Part shown: positions 1-6,650 of the stretch, piece after piece
Layout of the letters: each line of letters opens with the position of its first letter
Numbering within the stretch: the stretch's first letter is position 1
DNA from: Hyphomicrobiaceae bacterium
GTDB lineage: Bacteria; Pseudomonadota; Alphaproteobacteria; Rhizobiales; Hyphomicrobiaceae
NCBI GenBank assembly: GCA_017353825.1
Contig: JAFMSC010000142.1
Location: 1 to 8,969, forward strand
Direction: 5' to 3'
Length of the DNA stretch: 8,969 nt
Position numbers and translations under genes: made by a program
Notes under the pieces: generated by a model
What the model was told of the DNA's origin: nothing
Databases searched by the model: none
Seen by the model: the letters and a program-made list of their open reading frames with translations, nothing else

Positions 1-1
1 G

Positions 2-1062
2 CGCAGCGCGGCGCGCGCGTTCGGTCCCGGCGAGGCAGTAGCCCGCGCGCGATGCGTGGTGGGCGAGGCTGAGATTGCGCTCTTCTCGCGCGACCTCACA
101 TGGCCCGCAAAGGCGCTCGAGGCGGCGCGCGCGATGCTGCAAGCGCGCGGCGATCGGGTAAACGCCGCGCACGCCTGGCATCTGGAGATTCGGCGCCTGC
201 TGCTGATAGGCCGCCTCGACGAAGCCGAACGCGCGCTTGCCGGGCTCGACCCCGCGTCTCTGCCACCTCAATTGCGGACCGCGCATGAGCTGGCTGTCGC
301 GGGGATCGCGATACGGCGCCTTCGCACCAAGCAGGCGCGTGCGGCGCTCGCCCGGGCCGAGCGCGCCGCCTGCGAGTCCGGTATCCCGGCTCTGACGGCC
401 GAAGTGGAGAGTACCGCGCTCGTGCTCAGCACACCCGCGGCGCGCCTCATCGCCCACGGCCAGGAGCGGCCGCTGCTGCTGGAGGAGGTCGAGGCCCTCC
501 AGCGTCGAAGGTGCTCGTCGTGGACGCGTGCCGCCATGTCGTGGGCGACGGCCGCACGGCAGTCTCGCTCGCCAGGCGTCCGGTGCTGTTCGCGCTAGCC
601 CAGGCCCTGGGGGAGGTGTGGCCGGCAGAAGTGCTGCGGGAAACGCTGCTGGCTCGCGCCTTCCGGGCCAGGCATGCCGACGAGTCGCATCGCGCTCGTT
701 TGCGGGTGGAGATCGCGCGGCTGCACAGGGCGTTGCGAGGCCTGGCCGGCATCAACGCAACAAGGCGAGGCTTTGCTCTGGCGCCCCGCCACGCGCGCGA
801 TGTCGTGGTGCTGGCGCGGCCGGTCGAGGGGCCGCATGGCGCGTTGCTCGCCTTCCTCGCCGACGGCGAGGCGTGGTCGAGCTCGGCCCTGGCACTTGCG
901 TTGAACGCCAGCCAGCGCACCGTGCAGCGCGCGCTCGACCAACTGGCAGCCGCTGGCAGGGTGCAGGCGCTCGGTCGCGGTCGGGCACGCCGCTGGGTGA
1001 CCCCGCCGGTGCCGGGTTTCACGACGACCTTGTTGCTCCCCGCGCCACTGCCAGGCGGCTAG
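2..1062 (+). pseudogene. Transcriptional regulator with two winged-helix domains, 5'-truncated by the window edge and frameshifted near 500
   Basis: The reading frame is open from the left edge (frame of base 2) and codes for Ala/Arg/Leu-rich amphipathic helices that look TPR-like (for example ALEAARAMLQARGD and RLDEAERALAGLD) up to EEVEAL at about 499. It then continues in the frame of base 511 (KVLVVDACRHVV) to the TAG at 1060-1062. One missing base around 497-503 would join the two frames. The second part begins with an OmpR/PhoB-like winged helix (VSLARRPVLFALAQAL, then RARLRVEIARLHRAL and a GFALAP wing). A second MarR/GntR-like helix-turn-helix follows (about 835-1005, LALALNASQRTVQRALDQLAAAGRV), and the tail is Pro-rich. 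The family assignment is by motif recognition only. No own promoter is visible because the start lies outside the window. The frame change could be a genuine mutation or a sequencing error. If it is an error, this is an intact DNA-binding regulator. It lies 9 nt upstream of the next, also broken, gene. Confidence 0.7.
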
Positions 1063-1071
1063 GATGCGCCC

Positions 1072-1742
1072 ATGAAACGCCGAACAGCCGAAATCCTGAG
1101 CGAGCATGGACCCTTTCCGGGCGTCGAGCATGTGCACGGCCTCACGTTCGACGGCCGGCACGTGTGGTTTGCGTCAGGCAACAGGCTCAACGCCCTCGAT
1201 CCCGAGAGCGGCGAGACGGTGCGCACGCTCGATGTTGCCGCTCATGCAGGGACCGCCTTCGACGGTCGCCACCTGTTTCAGATCGCCGAGGATCGCATCC
1301 AGAAGATCGACCCGAAGACCGGTCGCGTGCTCGCTACCATCCCTGCGCCCGGCAATGGCGGCGACTCGGGGCTGGCGTGGGCCGAGGGCACGCTCTGGGT
1401 GGGGCATTATCGCGAGCGCAAGATCCATCAGATCGATCCCCAGACCGGGGCGATCCTACGCACCATCGAGTCCAACCGGTTCGTGACCGGCGTCACCTGG
1501 GTGGACGGCGAGCTGTGGCACGCTACCCTAAACTAAGGCGCATCGATCCGCAGACTGGAGCTGTCCTGGAGAGGCTCGACATGCCGGGCGGTATGGCCGT
1601 GTCGGGGCTCGAGGCCGACGGCGGCGATCGGTTCTTCTGCGGCGGCTCCATTAGCGGCAAGGTGAGGGTCGTGCGCCGGCCCAGGCCGGGCACTGCTGCC
1701 GGCGGCGGCGCCAGACAACGTCTCCACCGCCGCAAGCGGTGA
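1072..1742 (+). pseudogene. Beta-propeller protein (Vgb / glutamine cyclotransferase-like), frameshifted near 1530
   Basis: The first part runs from ATG 1072 to TAA 1534-1536 (154 residues). The same kind of sequence then resumes in the frame of base 1530 (KLRRIDPQTGAVLERL) and ends at TGA 1740-1742. Propeller-blade repeats with the motif (I/L)DPxxGxxxRT(I/L) have their Asp at residues 43, 80 and 122 of the first part, and a fourth copy starts at base 1542 in the other frame. The last spacing is about 5 residues shorter than the one before it. This suggests a small deletion whose length is 1 modulo 3, for example 13 or 16 nt, rather than one miscalled base. Such proteins are small NHL/SMP-30-like propellers, often annotated as glutamine cyclotransferase or virginiamycin B lyase-like; catalysis cannot be claimed here. 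No signal peptide is seen. The start ATG lies 9 nt after the stop of the regulator, so the two were probably cotranscribed. Confidence 0.7.
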
Positions 1743-1816
1743 CTTGCGCTTGTCGCAATCCCTTGGCAACACTGCCGATCGACACAAGGCTGTGTTTGTT
1801 GCCCGGGGGCTGCCCA

Positions 1817-3067
1817 ATGGAAGGGACTTTGCACGCCGAGCTCGCCCGTACGCTGCGTGGCGCGCGGGCCTACGTTCTCGTGGTCCTTGCCCTCCTCTAC
1901 GCAGCCGTCGCCGGGCTCCTTGGCGTCGCCCTGTACAGGGCCGACATTGACATCGTCGATACCTTCGACAAGCACGTCGGCGACTGGCGCATCGCCCTCG
2001 GCTCGCCCCGGGCAGCGGCCCAGCGTCCCGACATTGCCGTCGTACTGATCACAGAGGAGACGCTGCTTGACTATGAGAGCCGCTCGCCCATAGACCGCGG
2101 GCTCGTCGCCGAGCTCATCCGCGCCGTCGATGCCGCCGAGCCGAAGGCGATCGGCGTGGACCTCATCTTCGACCGTCGCACCCGGCAGGACACGCGCCTC
2201 ATCGAGGTGTTGCGACAGGCGAAGGCACCTGTCGTCCTTGGCAGCGTCGACGCGCGCGTCGCCAACATCCCCGCCGAGAGCCTGACGATCCAGGACCAAT
2301 TCCTCAAGGCGGCGGGCCGGCCCTACGGCCACGTGATGCTCGGACGCAAGGAAAGCCTCTTGGAAGCGTACGATAGCGTGATCCGCTATGTGGCTCAGAC
2401 CGACAGGCCGAGACCGGCTGTGGCTGGAGCCTCGCGCGCGGCCTCCGGCGGTGTGGCCACGGCACCCCCTCCGGCCTTCGCCGACGCGGTCGCGGCGGCT
2501 ATCGGCATCGCCCCGAGGCCAGGCTCGCGGCTAATCTCCTGGCTGCGGCCTCCTGACACGCAAACCGAGCTGTTCGCCACGCTTGCCCTGCCACGCCACA
2601 GCCCCGAAACGCTGAAGCCAGCGCTCGAGGGCCTCTTCCAGCCGAGCTGGCGCGATCTGCTCAAGGACCGCGTGGTGCTGATCGGCGCAACTATGATCGA
2701 CCGTGACCAGCACGCAACGCCGCTGTCGGTGCTCGACCACGAGCGGATGCCGGGCGTGCTGATCCAGGCGCAGGCGCTGGCGCAACGCATGGACGGCAAC
2801 CGGGACATCCGGGAGCTGAACGACTGGCTGGTCGCGCTGTTCTCGGGCGGGGTGGCGCTCGCCTGCCTTCTCGTGGCCCGCCGCACCGGGCTCAATCCGC
2901 ATGGGGTCTTCTATGGCCTCCTCGGCGTCGGGCTCATCGGCACCACAAGCTTCCTCGTGTACTGGCTGTGGCGCATCGACGTCCCGTCGATTGCGCTCGC
3001 CACCGCCTGGGTGCTCGGCGGATTCGGTGGATTCCTCAGCAATTCCCTCGTACCGAGGCGCGGGTGA
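1817..3067 (+). CDS. CHASE2 domain membrane protein without fused output domain
   Basis: The product is 416 residues from ATG 1817. The frame extends upstream to 1739, but that extension (MTCACRNPLA...) looks non-coding and would overlap the preceding gene end, so 1817 is preferred; no strong Shine-Dalgarno site precedes it. Residues 19-40 form an N-terminal membrane segment. Residues of about 45-330 form the extracytoplasmic CHASE2 sensor, recognisable from FDKHVGDWRIAL, the strand DIAVVLITEETLL, the segment AIGVDLIFD, and the late LKDRVVLIGAT and PGVLIQAQALAQ motifs. Three C-terminal membrane helices follow (about 337-354, 363-385, 389-408), and the protein then ends with VPRRG. In many CHASE2 proteins the three helices lead into a guanylate cyclase, histidine kinase or Ser/Thr kinase; none is present here, so any signal must pass to another protein. 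The small secreted protein 90 nt downstream on the same strand is the obvious partner. The ligand is unknown. Confidence 0.88.
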   Translation: MEGTLHAELARTLRGARAYVLVVLALLYAAVAGLLGVALYRADIDIVDTFDKHVGDWRIALGSPRAAAQRPDIAVVLITEETLLDYESRSPIDRGLVAELIRAVDAAEPKAIGVDLIFDRRTRQDTRLIEVLRQAKAPVVLGSVDARVANIPAESLTIQDQFLKAAGRPYGHVMLGRKESLLEAYDSVIRYVAQTDRPRPAVAGASRAASGGVATAPPPAFADAVAAAIGIAPRPGSRLISWLRPPDTQTELFATLALPRHSPETLKPALEGLFQPSWRDLLKDRVVLIGATMIDRDQHATPLSVLDHERMPGVLIQAQALAQRMDGNRDIRELNDWLVALFSGGVALACLLVARRTGLNPHGVFYGLLGVGLIGTTSFLVYWLWRIDVPSIALATAWVLGGFGGFLSNSLVPRRG

Positions 3068-3142
3068 GCACGCGCCAACGGCGGTCGCAGCCGGGCTCCA
3101 TGCCGCGTGCATTCGGTGCCGGCCCTCCACCTTGCCTTTCCC

Positions 3143-3150
3143 GAGAGGAG
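3143..3150 (+). promoter_or_regulatory. Shine-Dalgarno site fixing the start of the small secreted protein
   Basis: The purine run GAGAGGAG ends 7 nt before ATG 3158. It decides for this start over the in-frame ATG at 3107, which would place 17 charged residues ahead of a good signal peptide. Confidence 0.7.
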
Positions 3151-3157
3151 ACGAGAG

Positions 3158-3481
3158 ATGCGCCTGCTCGCGATGTTGTTGATCCTGGGAACCTCGACCG
3201 GCGCCGTTGCGGCAGCCGACGACGCGGCAGCCGACGACTATGAAATCCAAGCCTCAAGCGCCCCCGCGCATCCCGTCGGCCAGAAGCTGTCGAAGGGCTC
3301 GCACATCGTGCTTCCTGAGGGCGCAACCATTCGCTTTATCGACCGCACCAAGAGCGGCGGCGCGGTCACCCGCCAATGCCGCGGCAAGTACGAGGGCCCG
3401 ATAGAAAACTGCAAGCCGTCCTCCAAGCGCCTGTCGCCGACGAGCCCGGGCGCAACGCGTGGTTCGATAGGGCGGAAATAG
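3158..3481 (+). CDS. Small secreted FecR-like protein, putative CHASE2 partner
   Basis: The product is 107 residues from ATG 3158. Residues 1-20 are a typical Sec signal peptide (MRLLAMLLILGTSTGAVAAA). The mature part has short beta-type segments (YEIQASSAPAHPVGQKLSKG, then HIVLPEGATIRFIDRT) that resemble the core of FecR-like domains: a short strand, a VGQ.L..G turn, and a L.LPEGA.I.F strand. Two cysteines (C74 and C85) bracket GKYEGPIEN and could form a disulfide after export. The C-terminus is Ser/Pro/Arg rich (SPTSPGATRGSIGRK). It is much shorter than canonical FecR and has no anti-sigma domain or membrane helix. It follows the CHASE2 gene by 90 nt on the same strand. CHASE2 and FecR-type proteins are known to be encoded side by side, so a joint envelope function is inferred. 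The fold assignment is tentative; the exported location is well supported. Confidence 0.68.
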   Translation: MRLLAMLLILGTSTGAVAAADDAAADDYEIQASSAPAHPVGQKLSKGSHIVLPEGATIRFIDRTKSGGAVTRQCRGKYEGPIENCKPSSKRLSPTSPGATRGSIGRK

Positions 3482-3530
3482 GGCGCCGCGCAGCCAAGAC
3501 AGCGAGCCAATCGCGCCGACCGACCGACGT

Positions 3531-3578
3531 GCCTTCGCTCGGGCCTTCGCTCGGGCCTTCGCTCGGGCCTTCGCTCGG
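3531..3578. repeat. Perfect tandem repeat, 4 x 12 bp (GCCTTCGCTCGG)
   Basis: Four uninterrupted identical copies occupy 3531-3542, 3543-3554, 3555-3566 and 3567-3578, followed by a decayed partial unit (GCCATGGCCCTGG). The array lies between the convergent gene sets, about 50 nt after the stop of the FecR-like gene. Because the unit is a multiple of three it keeps frames open on both strands (PSLG repeats on +, ARAK repeats on -), but neither resembles a real gene. Copy number probably varies between strains by slippage. Confidence 0.9.
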
Positions 3579-3680
3579 GCCATGGCCCTGGGAGAGGTGA
3601 CGCCTTTGACGCCGGGCGAACGCGAAGCCGCTTTCATTCGACGGCGTGGGAGCTGTGCGCGCGCGGCGTCAGGGCAGCAG

Positions 3681-3719
3681 AGTAAGGTAATAGGGGGAAA
3701 ACCGTCCTACTGCCTTATT
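3681..3719. terminator. Imperfect hairpin between convergent genes, possible bidirectional terminator
   Basis: The arm TAAGGTAATAGG (3683-3694) faces CCTACTGCCTTA (3706-3717) across an 11-nt loop. It has one mismatch and one G-T wobble, and outer bases 3681/3719 extend it. It starts 10 nt after the stop of the minus-strand operon and lies downstream of the plus-strand genes. No clear U-tract follows on either strand, so it is either a weak terminator or a protein-binding dyad. This locally AT-richer patch stands out from its surroundings. Confidence 0.4.
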
Positions 3720-3729
3720 GCCTACATCA

Positions 3730-4719
3730 TCACAGCTTGAACGCCTCGAAGGTCGTCGGATGGAACAGCTCCTCAACCGCAACCTTGCGCGCAGAGAGTC
3801 CCTGCGCGTGATGATGGTGCAGGAAGGCTTCAAGTACTTTACGGTTGCCGGCCACGCCGTACGACCAAAAATCGACGCCCATCAGGTCGCGCGTGCGCTT
3901 CAGCTGCTCCTCGACGAACGGCAGCGTGACCTTCGTCGCCGAGGTATCGCTGAGCCTCCCCAGCGCAACCGCCTTGGCCTCCTCGAAAGCCTTGAGCGCC
4001 GCGGCCGGCAGCCACGCGTGCCGCTCGACCAGCGCGCGGCGGACCCCGACGATATGCATGATGGGAAAAACGCCGGTGCGGGTGAAATAGTCCGCCGCCG
4101 CGGCCGCCGGATCGGGGAACAGCCAGCCGACATACGGCTCCCCACGCTGAAAGCAGGAGGGAATGCGCGGGCCGATGAAGGCGTCGATGGCTCCCTGGGC
4201 GAGCATCTTTGACAGCGTCGCGCCGGCGGGCGCTTCCTCGACATGCACGTCCGCGGGGAGCGCAACAGGGATCTTCTCGAGGCGCCCGGGCTCCTCCAGG
4301 CCGCCCCGCACCCACTGCAGATCGGTCGGCCTCACGCCGAACTCGTCCTCCAGCAAGGCCCGCGCCCAGACGTTCGCCGTGAGCTGGTACTCCGCAACGC
4401 CCACCCGCTTGCCCTTGAGGTCTGCAGGCGCCTTGATGCGGTCCGTCCGCACGTAGATCGACGTGTGCCGGAAAGCCCGTGAAAGGAAGGCCGGCACCCC
4501 GACATAGGGGCAGTCACCAGCCGCCGTCTTCACTGTGAAGCTAGAAAGCGACAGCTCGGAGATGTCGAACTCGGCGAAGCGGAAAGCGCGGAAGAAGATC
4601 TCCTCCGGACTTAGGTTCATGATGACAGGCTCGACGCCGTCAATGTGGACGCTGCCATCGCCCAGAGCGCGGGTGCGGTCGTAGTCGCCGACGGCAACGG
4701 AGAGGTGAAGCTTCGTCAT
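3730..4719 (-). CDS. 4,5-dihydroxyphthalate decarboxylase (Pht5)-like protein, also annotated as ABC substrate-binding-like
   Basis: The product is 329 residues from ATG 4719-4717. The frame is open further upstream to 4950, but that part runs through the intergenic hairpins and into the 3' end of the preceding gene, and it has no plausible protein character. AAAAGG lies about 9 nt before the chosen start. The N-terminus LHLSVAVGDYDRTRAL has no signal peptide, so the protein is probably cytoplasmic. Family-type blocks are LSPEEIFFRAFRFAEFDISELSLSSF (residues 36-61), RAFRHTSIYVR (81-91), LKGKRVGVAEYQLTANVWARA (101-121), WVRGGLEEPGR (136-146) and TGVFPIMHIVGVRR (215-228). The C-terminus contains HHHHAQGLSARKVAVEELF (301-319). 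Pht5-type enzymes decarboxylate 4,5-dihydroxyphthalate to protocatechuate, and the family shares the periplasmic-binding-protein fold. Whether this member is an enzyme or a binding protein is unresolved. It is the last gene of the operon, 130 nt after the exported binding protein. Confidence 0.82.
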   Translation of the reverse strand: MTKLHLSVAVGDYDRTRALGDGSVHIDGVEPVIMNLSPEEIFFRAFRFAEFDISELSLSSFTVKTAAGDCPYVGVPAFLSRAFRHTSIYVRTDRIKAPADLKGKRVGVAEYQLTANVWARALLEDEFGVRPTDLQWVRGGLEEPGRLEKIPVALPADVHVEEAPAGATLSKMLAQGAIDAFIGPRIPSCFQRGEPYVGWLFPDPAAAAADYFTRTGVFPIMHIVGVRRALVERHAWLPAAALKAFEEAKAVALGRLSDTSATKVTLPFVEEQLKRTRDLMGVDFWSYGVAGNRKVLEAFLHHHHAQGLSARKVAVEELFHPTTFEAFKL

Positions 4720-4746
4720 GCGTGCGGGCCTTTTTTCGCCTTCGAA

Positions 4747-4773
4747 GGTGTCAGACCCTTTGGGCCTGACACC
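4747..4773. repeat. REP-like hairpin, GGTGTCAG/CTGACACC
   Basis: This is a perfect 8-bp dyad (4747-4754 and 4766-4773). One A/C mismatch leads into a further CCC/GGG pairing around a TTT tip. It sits 28 nt upstream of the Pht5-like start, in the gap between two cotranscribed genes, and shares the core TCAGACC with the second element at 4803-4836. Palindromes with a GTGTCAG core are seen in REP/BIME families of other bacteria; that parallel is from memory and not verified. Confidence 0.65.
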
Positions 4774-4802
4774 GTGGCTCCAACGTCCCTTTGTGCAATG
4801 CT

Positions 4803-4836
4803 TCAGACCCAAGACCCAGAGGGCGCAGAGGTCTGA
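4803..4836. repeat. Second REP-like inverted repeat, TCAGACC/GGTCTGA
   Basis: TCAGACC (4803-4809) is exactly complementary to GGTCTGA (4830-4836), with a 20-nt loop that itself contains CCC-AGA-GGG. TCAGACCC here repeats the same 8 bases at 4751-4758, so the two inverted repeats are related copies about 52 bp apart. The element begins 14 nt past the stop of the substrate-binding protein gene. It could protect or attenuate the transcript between the two genes. Confidence 0.55.
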
Positions 4837-4849
4837 CATGTTGTCACCG

Positions 4850-5818
4850 CTACTTCTTCGCTTCAGGCACCTGGAACAGCTCGGAGAGCTCTTCCTTGCT
4901 GAGCGGCGCCTTGAGGAAATTGAGGGCGATCGCGTCGGCCATGACGGCATCGAGCCCCTCGATGCGATAGGGGTCGAGCGCGGCCCGCGTATAGAACTCC
5001 GTCATGGCCTTTTTGGCCAGCGCCTCGTCGATGTTGGAAAAGTCCTTGTAGTGCTTCAGGGCCTCGGGGTTCGCATACATGTAGTCGAGCGACTCGGTGT
5101 AGGCGCGCATAAAGCGTGCGATCACGGGCTTGTCCTTGGCGAGCCTGCCGGCGTTGACGATTACGGTGCGCACGGTCTGGTTGCGCGTCGAGAGCACTTC
5201 GCTGCCGCGCGCGACGATGCGGATCTTGCCCTCGTTGAGCTCCTTGAGCCCGAACGGCGGCGCCGCCCAGCCTACATCCACCTGGCTGGACATGACGGCG
5301 GTGAGGGTGGCCGGCGGGCTACCCGTTCTCGTAGGCTGGGACTTGAGGTTATAGGTCTTGATGAGGCCAAGCACGAGCAGGTTGGTGGACGAACCCGCAG
5401 TCGAGTAGGCGATGGTCGTCTTCTCGGTCGCCTCCTTGAGGCTATGCATGGGGGTGTCGGCCTTGACGTACCAGTAGAGGTCGTCGGAACCCACGGTGGC
5501 CGAGCCGATCACCCGCACCGGCGCACCCTTGGCGAAGGCCGACATGACCCCAGCGGTGCCGACCCCCACGCCGATATCGACTGCGCCGGAGATCACGGTC
5601 TGCAGCGTCTCGCCGGCGCCGGCAGTGTAGGTGAGCTCCAGCGTCAGCCCGTGCTTTTTGAAGATGCCGGCCCGCGAGCCGATCTCGGCAATCGCCGTCT
5701 CCCAGTTGCCGCGTTGGCCGATCGCAAGCTTCAAGGTGTCGTCCGCGCGCGCCGCCCCAGACGCGACCAGCTGCGCCGCTAGGGCCATGAGCCCGATCCA
5801 CCGTGTTGGCCTTTGCAT
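4850..5818 (-). CDS. ABC transporter periplasmic substrate-binding protein (NMT1/SsuA/TauA type)
   Basis: The product is 322 residues from ATG 5818-5816. Residues 1-25 are a Sec signal peptide ending ASGAARA, with predicted cleavage before DD at 26. The mature protein has the class features of nitrate/sulfonate/taurine/pyrimidine-precursor binding proteins: LKLAIGQRGNWE, then AGIFKKHGLTLELTYTAGAGETLQTVISGAVDIGVG (the strand-helix-strand that forms the first lobe), then KTTIAYSTAGSSTNLLV, and DVGWAAPPFGLKELNEGKIRIVARG. It would capture the solute in the periplasm and deliver it to the two permeases encoded directly upstream. The ligand cannot be assigned; residues GSSTNL and WAAPP are the likely pocket. 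It lies 37 nt after the preceding permease gene, and the gap is a long purine-rich ribosome binding region, which fits strong expression of a binding protein relative to the permeases. Confidence 0.93.
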   Translation of the reverse strand: MQRPTRWIGLMALAAQLVASGAARADDTLKLAIGQRGNWETAIAEIGSRAGIFKKHGLTLELTYTAGAGETLQTVISGAVDIGVGVGTAGVMSAFAKGAPVRVIGSATVGSDDLYWYVKADTPMHSLKEATEKTTIAYSTAGSSTNLLVLGLIKTYNLKSQPTRTGSPPATLTAVMSSQVDVGWAAPPFGLKELNEGKIRIVARGSEVLSTRNQTVRTVIVNAGRLAKDKPVIARFMRAYTESLDYMYANPEALKHYKDFSNIDEALAKKAMTEFYTRAALDPYRIEGLDAVMADAIALNFLKAPLSKEELSELFQVPEAKK

Positions 5819-5824
5819 CGCTCT

Positions 5825-5840
5825 CTCCTCCCCCCTCCTT
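5825..5840 (-). promoter_or_regulatory. Extended Shine-Dalgarno region of the substrate-binding protein
   Basis: The minus strand reads AAGGAGG (5840-5834) and then GGAGGAG (5831-5825), the latter 6 nt before the ATG. Two near-perfect anti-16S matches in a row in the 37-nt gap suggest raised translation of the binding protein. Confidence 0.75.
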
Positions 5841-5855
5841 GAACCCTGCCCTCAT

Positions 5856-6650
5856 CTATGATCCGCTCACTGCGTGCACGCCCGCATAGCGGCCCACCAG
5901 CTCGTTGGCGGCGATGGCCAGGGCAAACAGCACGATCAGCATGGCGTACATGCGGGGCATGTCGAACACCGCGTAAGCCTGCATGATGAGATAGCCAATG
6001 CCAGCGTTCGACAGCTTCGTCTCGGCGAGCAACGTACCGATGATGGCGACGCCGAAACCCAGCCGCACGCCGTTGAGGATCGGCTCCCGCATGGCGGGCA
6101 GGTGGATCTTGGCGGCCATCTGCATCGGGCTTGCGTGGAAGCTCCTGCCGACGCGGATCAGTACCGGGTCGATCTGGCGCATGCCGGCGGCGACGCTGAG
6201 CGCGATCGGAAAGAAGCACGACAGCGCTCCGAGTGCCACCTTCGAGGCTGGCCCGACACCGAACCACATGATCATGACGGGGAAGAAGATGATCTTGGGC
6301 GTCGGACCCAGGTAATAGAGATAGCGCTCGAAGGCGCGGCTCAGAAAGCGGCTGCCGCCGAGAGCGAGACCGATTGCAATGCCCAGCCCGCCGCCGATGG
6401 CCAGGGCTTGGCCCACCTCCATGAGCGAGACCACCAGGTGCCAATAGAAGTCCCTATTGACCGCGAGGACGGCAAGCGCGCGGCCGACGGTAAGAAGCGA
6501 TGGGATCACGTCGCGATAGAACCATCCCGACGCTGAGGCAGCCTCCCACAGCGCCACGACCACCAAGATGATCGCGATGCGAATTGCGGCGACACGACCT
6601 GACCCTGAGGGCGCGCCGGCGACACCGCTCAGGTCCCTGGCTGCAGGCAT
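5856..6650 (-). CDS. ABC transporter permease (SsuC/TauC type)
   Basis: The product is 264 residues from ATG 6650-6648, and it belongs to the binding-protein-dependent transport inner membrane family. Membrane segments are visible at about 22-40, 77-100, 111-132, 136-156, 197-212 and 233-253, which fits the usual six. The cytoplasmic coupling (EAA) loop is at about 165-198 (VGRSFHASPMQMAAKIHLP then NGVRLG), which contacts the ATPase. The start overlaps the end of the other permease gene by 22 nt, so translational coupling is likely; a start slightly downstream is possible because the first 20 residues are low in information. The length is normal for the family. Together with the other permease it would form a heterodimeric channel, whereas many SsuC/TauC systems use a homodimer. 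Confidence 0.92.
   Translation of the reverse strand: MPAARDLSGVAGAPSGSGRVAAIRIAIILVVVALWEAASASGWFYRDVIPSLLTVGRALAVLAVNRDFYWHLVVSLMEVGQALAIGGGLGIAIGLALGGSRFLSRAFERYLYYLGPTPKIIFFPVMIMWFGVGPASKVALGALSCFFPIALSVAAGMRQIDPVLIRVGRSFHASPMQMAAKIHLPAMREPILNGVRLGFGVAIIGTLLAETKLSNAGIGYLIMQAYAVFDMPRMYAMLIVLFALAIAANELVGRYAGVHAVSGS

Noticed and set aside
1731..1748. Small dyad CGCAAG/CTTGCG over the propeller stop codon as a terminator
   Set aside because: Only 6 bp with no U-tract; likely by chance in GC-rich DNA.
1743..1816. Promoter of the CHASE2 gene
   Set aside because: No convincing -35/-10 pair could be seen in this short gap.
1523..2332. Minus-strand ORF (269 codons) across the propeller/CHASE2 junction
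   Set aside because: It crosses two plus-strand genes and lacks any domain; composition is typical of an antisense shadow.
3531..3578. CRISPR array
   Set aside because: The 12-bp units are contiguous with no spacers.
3376..3600. ORF carrying PSLG repeats
   Set aside because: It overlaps the FecR-like gene in another frame and is kept open only by the 12-bp repeat; no ribosome binding site.
3254..3637. Minus-strand ORF with ARAK repeats
   Set aside because: A by-product of the tandem repeat and of antisense to the FecR-like gene.
4718..5782. Long plus-strand ORF (354 codons) opposite the substrate-binding protein gene
   Set aside because: Antisense shadow in GC-rich DNA. It is rich in Arg/Gly/His with no domain character, while the opposite strand has a clear signal peptide and binding-protein motifs.
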